Positions 1 to 5,600 of a stretch of DNA of 6,642 nucleotides are shown piece by piece (positions within the stretch are counted from its first letter, which is position 1; every line of letters starts with the position of its first letter). Source of the stretch: Crocinitomicaceae bacterium. Its GTDB lineage: Bacteria > Bacteroidota > Bacteroidia > Flavobacteriales_D > Crocinitomicaceae. Made by a program: the position numbers and the translations under genes. The stretch is taken from positions 1 through 6,642 of the forward strand of contig JAURNA010000042.1 in NCBI GenBank assembly GCA_030830385.1, written 5' to 3'. Below the pieces are notes generated by a model that was not told the DNA's origin, searched no databases, and worked only from the letters and a program-made list of their open reading frames with translations.

Positions 1-84
1 TTCAAGAAGTTCGTTGTATTTCTTCGCAGGGACACACGATGCCAGAAGAATGATTCCGGAAAGAACAGTCAGAAATTGCTTCAT
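1..84 (-). CDS. Lipoprotein, N-terminal fragment (possibly OmpA-family), 3' end outside window
   Basis: The reverse strand from base 84 reads 28 codons without a stop up to the window edge. It starts ATG and encodes a short basic n-region (MKQF), a hydrophobic core and a lipobox L-A-S-C, with the acylated cysteine at residue 17. Mature residues 17-28 read CVPAKKYNELLE. A cysteine followed by a short V-P-x-K-K-Y segment and then a helical stretch is common at the start of Bacteroidota OmpA-family lipoproteins that lead into a coiled coil and a peptidoglycan-binding domain. Nothing beyond residue 28 is visible, so OmpA membership is only an inference; the lipoprotein signal is directly seen. 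The gene lies in the same orientation as the porP/sprF-like operon, downstream of it, and could be read from the same or its own promoter. Confidence 0.65.
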   Translation of the reverse strand, partial: MKQFLTVLSGIILLASCVPAKKYNELLE

Positions 85-147
85 GATGAATCAGTTTGAA
101 GCAAAGTTCATGAAATTGTTGTCCGGACCGATGCATATCTCAATCAG

Positions 148-297
148 TTATGCACACGATAAGGTGAATTGATGCGAACTTTCCCGGGCCTGATGAAAGA
201 ATACTTCGAACAACTCGGGCTCTCCCTCGGTTTCGCCATCGCATGGCACAATTGCACTGGCGATGAGAACCAGGGAAAAGCGAAGAAGAAATTTCAC
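148..297 (-). CDS. Possible 49-aa secreted small protein (GTG start)
   Basis: On the reverse strand a frame opens with GTG at 297-295 and ends with TAA at 150-148. Read from GTG it begins MKFLLRFSLVLIASAIVPCD, which has the layout of a signal peptide: basic residues at 2 and 6, a hydrophobic core at about 7-17, and possible cleavage after Ala13 or Ala15. The rest is a short acidic segment with an E-rich stretch (residues 20-31) and an ending rich in His and Ser. It begins 9 bases after the stop of the PorP/SprF-like gene and lies in the same frame, so coupling through reinitiation is conceivable. There is no ATG start and no Shine-Dalgarno. I do not recognise a family. It may be a real small gene, a decayed remnant, or chance; the signal-peptide-like start is the only positive sign. 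Confidence 0.3.
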   Translation of the reverse strand: MKFLLRFSLVLIASAIVPCDGETEGEPELFEVFFHQARESSHQFTLSCA

Positions 298-306
298 AAT
301 CGATAT

Positions 307-1236
307 TCACTCAAACAATGGGCAGGCCGAATTCGACGTTCGATCCGGTTTACACGTTGTAAAACGCAGTGAAAATTCGTGCGTATTTTGTGCGGCAATC
401 TGGATGTCGGATAGGGTGTAATCGAAGCTGTACCCAATGGCAAATTGCTCGTTGAATTTGATCTGAAAGAAAGCCATAAAAGCATCCGTGTTTCGATAGC
501 CGAGGCCAAAATTCAGGAAGTTGTTGTAGTCGAGATGTGTTTGAATATCGACTGATGCAGGGCCTTTCGGGGGAATTCGGATAATCATGTTGGGAAGAAA
601 CGTGACCCGGTCATTAAGCGGCATTCGATAACCGCCATTGAGAGACATGTGAAGTCTGAACCGTGCGTTTTCTCCAATGGGTGACCATGGCGTGGGAAAC
701 AGGTTTTGAAGAATCAATCCCGCGTAGAAATTCGTGGCGTTGTACCATGCGCCGAACGATGCATCCGCTCCGAAGAAGGACCCTTCATTTTGCACTATAG
801 GATCGGGTTCAGCCGTGTGAATTCCAAGAGGATCATACCCCATTTGAACAACTCCGCCATAGATTCCCAGAGATAATCGATTCGTTTTGTCAAAGTTAAA
901 GTGCCCTGCATACGCCAGGTTAAAGCGCTGCAAATGGAAGTTACCGATTCGATCTGTTTCAAAACGGAAGCCCATGCCGTGCCTGCCACTCAAATAAGCG
1001 CGCCGTTTCGAATTTAACGGAACACTCACGGTGAAAAACCCACTTCTCGGAGCTCCTTCGAAACCTACCCATTGCATCCGATAAAGCGAATGAATGTCAA
1101 TGCATTTTTTGATGCCTGCGTGTGCCGGATTCAAGGCAAACTGATGCCAGGACCACTGTGAATATTGTGGAAGTTGCTGGGCATAACCCACGCTGCACGA
1201 AGCGAGAACGAAAAACAAAATCCGAATGTACCTCAT
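307..1236 (-). CDS. PorP/SprF-family type IX secretion system outer-membrane protein
   Basis: This is a 309-residue protein with a signal peptide (residues 1-20, ending VGYAQ). Family signs are the N-terminal block QYSQWSWHQFALNPAHAG (24-41; most members have a form of LNPAYAG), then MQWVGFEGAP (54-63), alternating hydrophobic beta-strands through the body, and the closing block IGYSFDYTLSD (267-277) followed by HEFSLRF (286-292). Length and order match the PorP/SprF family. Members sit in the outer membrane and support type IX secretion; SprF-type paralogues act with one type B CTD cargo, probably in its secretion or surface attachment. The start ATG overlaps the stop of the upstream cargo gene (ATGA, bases 1233-1236), implying translational coupling and shared transcription. 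An oddity is a 17-residue tail after the last strand carrying two cysteines (295 and 305). The family call is firm; which paralogue it is cannot be told. Confidence 0.92.
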   Translation of the reverse strand: MRYIRILFFVLASCSVGYAQQLPQYSQWSWHQFALNPAHAGIKKCIDIHSLYRMQWVGFEGAPRSGFFTVSVPLNSKRRAYLSGRHGMGFRFETDRIGNFHLQRFNLAYAGHFNFDKTNRLSLGIYGGVVQMGYDPLGIHTAEPDPIVQNEGSFFGADASFGAWYNATNFYAGLILQNLFPTPWSPIGENARFRLHMSLNGGYRMPLNDRVTFLPNMIIRIPPKGPASVDIQTHLDYNNFLNFGLGYRNTDAFMAFFQIKFNEQFAIGYSFDYTLSDIQIAAQNTHEFSLRFTTCKPDRTSNSACPLFE

Positions 1237-2528
1237 CGCATAAGTGTTACATGTCCTTTAAACACTTGATTTTCCGGGTCATTGAGGTTCAATAGATAAT
1301 AATAAACCCCTGACGGCAGATTTGCACCGCGCGATGTTGTTCCGTTCCAGGCTTTGTTTTCTGAGTATCCGATGGTTTCAAAAACCTGCTGTCCCCAACG
1401 ATCAAATACCTTCAATTGCGCATTTGGAAACACCTCAATACCATCGATCACCCACGTTTCATTTCGGTCGTCGTTATTGGGTGAAAATGCGTTGGGTATA
1501 TCAATAAACGTACTGATAAATACGGTGGCCTGATCCGTCAATGTACAGCCATTTTGAATAGCTGTCAAGGTAAATGTGGTTGTTTCCGTTGGGGTCACTA
1601 CGGGATTCAATGAGCTAGGGTTACTGACCAAAAAACTCGGTGTCCACGAATAAGTGGTAGCCGTGGTGGACCCTCCCAGAAAAACAGATTGACCGGGTGA
1701 AACGCTTTGGTCAGGGCCTGCATCCAGTGGAAACGACTCAATGACGACAGGTACGCTCGTATCGTTAACCATTTCAATACACTGAGCATAACAGGCAGTT
1801 TGAACAGATACAACACTTCCAGCCTGAAGTTCAGTAGTTTGAAAAAACGGATCCGTTGTCGTTGCGGCCAAAATGCCATCCACGTACCATGTATAATCGC
1901 CCGTATCGGGACAATTGGTAACGGATGCTGTGAATGTTACGATCTCACCCTGACACGCAGTCGTCAGGGAAGGAGTGATGCTAACGTCCGATACCAGTCG
2001 ATTGATTCCGGTTCCGGATACGGTTATCGTGAACGAAGCCTCTGCGGGAGAAGTAACACCTGCACCACTATTGTCACCATCCACAACGACATAATACGTC
2101 GTGTTTGGAAGCAACCCCGGCGCAGTTAGCGTAAAATTTCCCGTGGTGCCTGCCTCGCAATTTCCCAGCGCGGTATAAGTGGAAGCGTCGCACGGCGCAG
2201 ATGCCGACAAAATGGAAGCCTGAAGCTCATTGTCTTGCCCGGGGTTGGTTTGAAAACTCAGGTTTGTAATGTTTACGTCCACGGCACCACCCACGGCGTT
2301 GGTAGTAAATGTAAACCAAACGGTATTATCCGGAGAAAAACAAAACGCAAAACCATCCTGACAATTCGGACAAATGACAGAAGTTGCGCCGATATTATTG
2401 GCCTGATACGTCTGATTGGGGCAAAGTTCCAACGCCTGACTGCATGGGTCGTAAGGCTCTTGACTCCACACAATGGACAGAGAAAAGAAGCTTACTAACA
2501 AAAAAATAACAATTCCTCTAAACATCAT
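1233..2528 (-). CDS. Cell-surface protein with type B (gliding-motility-type) T9SS C-terminal domain
   Basis: A 431-residue protein, apparently complete. Residues 1-23 are a signal peptide (FFSLSIVWSQ). Residues 24-173 form a cysteine-rich beta domain opening with DPCSQALELC, containing VWFTFTTN and ending in strands such as TTYYVVVDGD; this resembles the pre-peptidase-like jelly-roll domains common in Bacteroidota secreted proteins. Residues 180-263 are Ig-like and 267-340 PKD-like (DAGPDQSVSPGQ, then TYSWTPS). Residues 342-431 are the type B CTD: IDIPNAFSPNNDDRNETW, LKVFDRWGQQVFE, LPSGVYYY and FKGHVTLMR. This domain directs export through the type IX system to the surface. No enzyme active site is visible, so an adhesion or binding role is an inference. 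The first of two consecutive ATG codons is chosen; the second (2525) would work equally well. It is the first gene of a two-gene operon and overlaps its PorP/SprF partner by four bases. Confidence 0.92.
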   Translation of the reverse strand: MMFRGIVIFLLVSFFSLSIVWSQEPYDPCSQALELCPNQTYQANNIGATSVICPNCQDGFAFCFSPDNTVWFTFTTNAVGGAVDVNITNLSFQTNPGQDNELQASILSASAPCDASTYTALGNCEAGTTGNFTLTAPGLLPNTTYYVVVDGDNSGAGVTSPAEASFTITVSGTGINRLVSDVSITPSLTTACQGEIVTFTASVTNCPDTGDYTWYVDGILAATTTDPFFQTTELQAGSVVSVQTACYAQCIEMVNDTSVPVVIESFPLDAGPDQSVSPGQSVFLGGSTTATTYSWTPSFLVSNPSSLNPVVTPTETTTFTLTAIQNGCTLTDQATVFISTFIDIPNAFSPNNDDRNETWVIDGIEVFPNAQLKVFDRWGQQVFETIGYSENKAWNGTTSRGANLPSGVYYYLLNLNDPENQVFKGHVTLMR

Positions 2529-2661
2529 TAAAGTGCCCTGTTTGTGCGGAGATCACCAAATTTACGATAATTTTAGCGTCCTTAGAACATTTACTACAAC
2601 TACATGGTTCTCTTTTGGCACGATAATGGAACAATCATGCTGAATGGAAAAATAATGGCTT
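2529..2661. other. Divergent intergenic region
   Basis: These 133 bases separate the minus-strand surface protein operon from the large plus-strand gene, so control of both must start here or in the genes. The minus-facing -7 box at 2557-2564 is the only convincing element. Facing plus, TTTTG at 2613-2617 is a weak match to the end of a -7 box. A three-codon frame (ATG GAA AAA TAA, 2644-2655) sits just before the large gene, and there is no Shine-Dalgarno before its ATG. No terminator hairpin or RNA gene is evident. Confidence 0.7.
2557..2564 (-). promoter_or_regulatory. Bacteroidetes-type -7 promoter box for the surface protein operon
   Basis: The reverse strand reads TAAATTTG, a full match to the Bacteroidetes -7 consensus TAnnTTTG, ending 28 bases before the start codon at 2528. 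Transcription would begin roughly 20 bases before the ATG, giving a short leader. A clear -33 TTTG/TTG is not seen at the usual spacing, so the assignment rests on the -7 box and its position. Confidence 0.42.
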
Positions 2662-5600
2662 ATGAGACAAATTATTACGCTCTTTTTTACACTTTTTCTC
2701 ACATCAACAATTTTCGGACAGCATTTGCAGTACGACAATAGTTCCAAATGGTTCTTCGGATTGAATGCCGGTGCAACATGGAATACAACGGATGTGAAGA
2801 ACAAAACAGATTATGGATGGGGGTTCACCGTCGGTAAATCGTTCAATTACGGATTAGGGAATGCTCTGAGCTTTGATGTACGCGGAAGGTATCTACGCGG
2901 GTTTTGGTATGGGCAGGATTTTGACACGACTAATCTGGCCCACCTGGGAACCGATTACAACGGTGCGTTGCAGAATTATCAGAACAATCCCGGATACACC
3001 GTGAACAACTTCCAGGCGGATGTACATCACCTCGGTCTTGAGTGGGTGATGCATTTCAATCGGTTGGCAGATCGGACAGGGTGGGACCCATACATCTTTG
3101 GCGGAGCGAATCTCGTCTGGAACGAAACCTTCGGGAACCTTACGAACAACAATATCAACATAGCGCCGCTGGGACAGTACGATTACGATTCAATCGGCTT
3201 CAATCAGGCGTCGATCAATTCCTCGTTGGACAATAGTTACGATACTCCACTGGAAGGCAGCACAGATCGCTATGATGTAAATTTTATGCCGAGCCTTGGT
3301 TTGGGTCTTGCCTACAACGTTGGGCCACGATTTGCACTGGGAGTTGAGCACAAAACAACATGGACATTACAGGATTACTTCGATGGATATCAGGACCCAA
3401 CTCCCGGATTTCTCGGATCTCAAAATGATGTGTATCACTATACAGGTGCATTTTTGCGATTCCGTTTCAAAACGAATCAATCGCGTCCGACGACGCCGCC
3501 AAATCCAACACCGACCCCGGGAATTGCTCCTTGTCAGAACCCCATCATTCGTATGATCCGCCCAGATCACCGACAAGTGACGGTTCAGGATCAGCTCTAT
3601 GTGATGAAGGCGAATGTTCGTTATGTGTCGAACCGAAACAATATTGCGCTTCGAGTCAACGGAGTCTCAACAAATAACTTCCTCTACAACCCGAATACTC
3701 ACGAGTTGGAAAGCAACCTGTTGTTAAACGCAGGAACGAACACGGTTGAATTGACTGCCCGCAATGGATGTGGAAGCGACAGAGAAACATGGACGATCAC
3801 CTACAAGGATTGTGAAGCACCTGTTGTAACCTTCCCTGGGATAAATGGAGGGAATGGCGCTGACGTCAGTCAGCAAATTTACACAGTGAATGCGAACATC
3901 GAGAATACAACAAACATCACATATCGTGTAAACGGAGTGACAAGCACGAACTACACGTACAATAGTGTGTCGGATCGCTTCGTGAGTACAATCAACCTGC
4001 GCGAAGGACAAAACAGCATTCAAATTACAGCAACAAATGCATGTGGAACATCTACGCAAACCGTATACGTCACGTACACAGATTGTGCAACCCCGTACGT
4101 TAATTTCTTCGCAGGAAATGGAGCGCTCGTTCAGTCAGACAATGCCACCTATCTTGTGAGAGCGCAACTGACAAATGTGGTGAGTCGTTCGAACATCACG
4201 TTCCATGTGAATGGAGTAAACCGATACTTCACATACAACCCCTCAACAGGACTATTGGAAGCAACGGTGGCGTTGAGCCCGGGTCAGGATGCCATTCAAA
4301 TTACAGCGACCAACCTATGCGGAACAGCAACAGAGTTCATCACAGTAGACTTTACGCCATGTGTGGAACCATTGATTCAAATGATCACACCGTTGAATCA
4401 TACAGTTCAGAATGGAACGGGTACGCAACAGGTGAAGGCGAAGTTGTTGAACGTTGCATCTATGAATGACATTCAGCTGTTCGTAAACGGAAGTCCCCAG
4501 CCAGGAGGAGTCTTTAATGCTATTACGAAGATCTTTGAGAAGGCAGTTGGATTGAGCTCCGGAACCAATACCATTCAGTTGGTTGTAACAAATGACTGCG
4601 GGACGGATGCGCATACGATTCATGTAAATTACACCCCATGTGATCAGCCGGATGTACAGATCATTTCTCCAACGGGAGAAAGTTTTACATCGAACACTTC
4701 AACTGCGGTTCAGGCCTATGTGTACAACGCAACTTCAGCAAGTCAGGTGAAAATGTATGTAAACGGTGCACTGCAGTCAGGAGGAACGTGGAATGCTTCA
4801 ACAAGTCTTTATCAGAATACGGTAACACTGAACACAGGAGTAAACACGATTCAAATAGTCGCTACAAATAGCTGTGGATCGGACGTGGCATCTGTTTCTG
4901 TGACGTACAGACCGTGTGATGTACCGGCAATTTCGATCATTTCGCCATCAATCGACCCATTCTACACAAGCGCTGCGACCTATGCCGTTTCAGCGTCGGT
5001 ATCGGGTGTAACGGGAGCTGCCCAGATTCAGTTGATCGTGAACGGTGTGGATGACCCAACGGGTGATACCTACAACAACGGAACAAATACCTATGTGAAT
5101 ACGGTGAACTTGTCTCCGGGTAACAACCAGATTAAAATCATTGCAACAAACGATTGTGGAACCGTAACACGAACGATTAACATCGTGCGTGAGGTTGAGA
5201 ATGGAGGAGACGAAATGATCACCATTTGCTATGTCCACCCGAACAACGTAGGAAATCCTCAAACGATTGAGATTCCTATGGAACAATGGCCAGCTTATCA
5301 GGGGCTCGGAGCACTGTTAGGACCATGCCCGGACCCGGAGCCTGTTGATGAGGAAATGATCATTTGTTACGAAGTAAATGGTCAGCCATCAACAGTGACA
5401 ATTTTGACATCAGAGTGGCCGGCATATGATGCTTTGGGTGCAACACCCGGGCCCTGTCTCGAGCCGGAGCCGGTTGAAGAGAAGATCATGATTTGTCATA
5501 TTCCTCCCGGAAATCCCGGAAACCCGCAGCAGATTGAAATTCCACTGTCTGCATGGCCCGCACATCAGGCACACGGGGATATTCTTGGGCCTTGCCCAAC

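Noticed and set aside
121..128. GTCCGGAC palindrome (and TTCATGAA at 107-114) as terminator or operator
   Set aside because: Eight-base palindromes without a loop or U-tract are expected by chance and give no support for either role.
169..372. A 67-codon plus-strand frame overlapping the end of the PorP/SprF-like gene
   Set aside because: It runs 66 bases into a firm gene on the other strand, is opposed by the more protein-like minus frame at 148-297, and its Lys/Arg-rich ending looks like antisense noise.
1195..1206. L-A-S-C at residues 11-14 of the PorP/SprF-like protein as a lipobox
   Set aside because: A signal peptidase I site at VGYAQ follows directly and fits the family; the cysteine lies inside the hydrophobic core with too short a signal before it.
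1707..2129. A 140-codon plus-strand frame
   Set aside because: It lies wholly antisense to the well-supported type B CTD protein and its translation is rich in Arg, Cys and Ser with no domain pattern.
2590..2617. Plus-strand promoter for the giant gene (TTTA, 16 bases, CTCTTTTG)
   Set aside because: The -7 half lacks the TA and the -33 half is imperfect; too weak to call.
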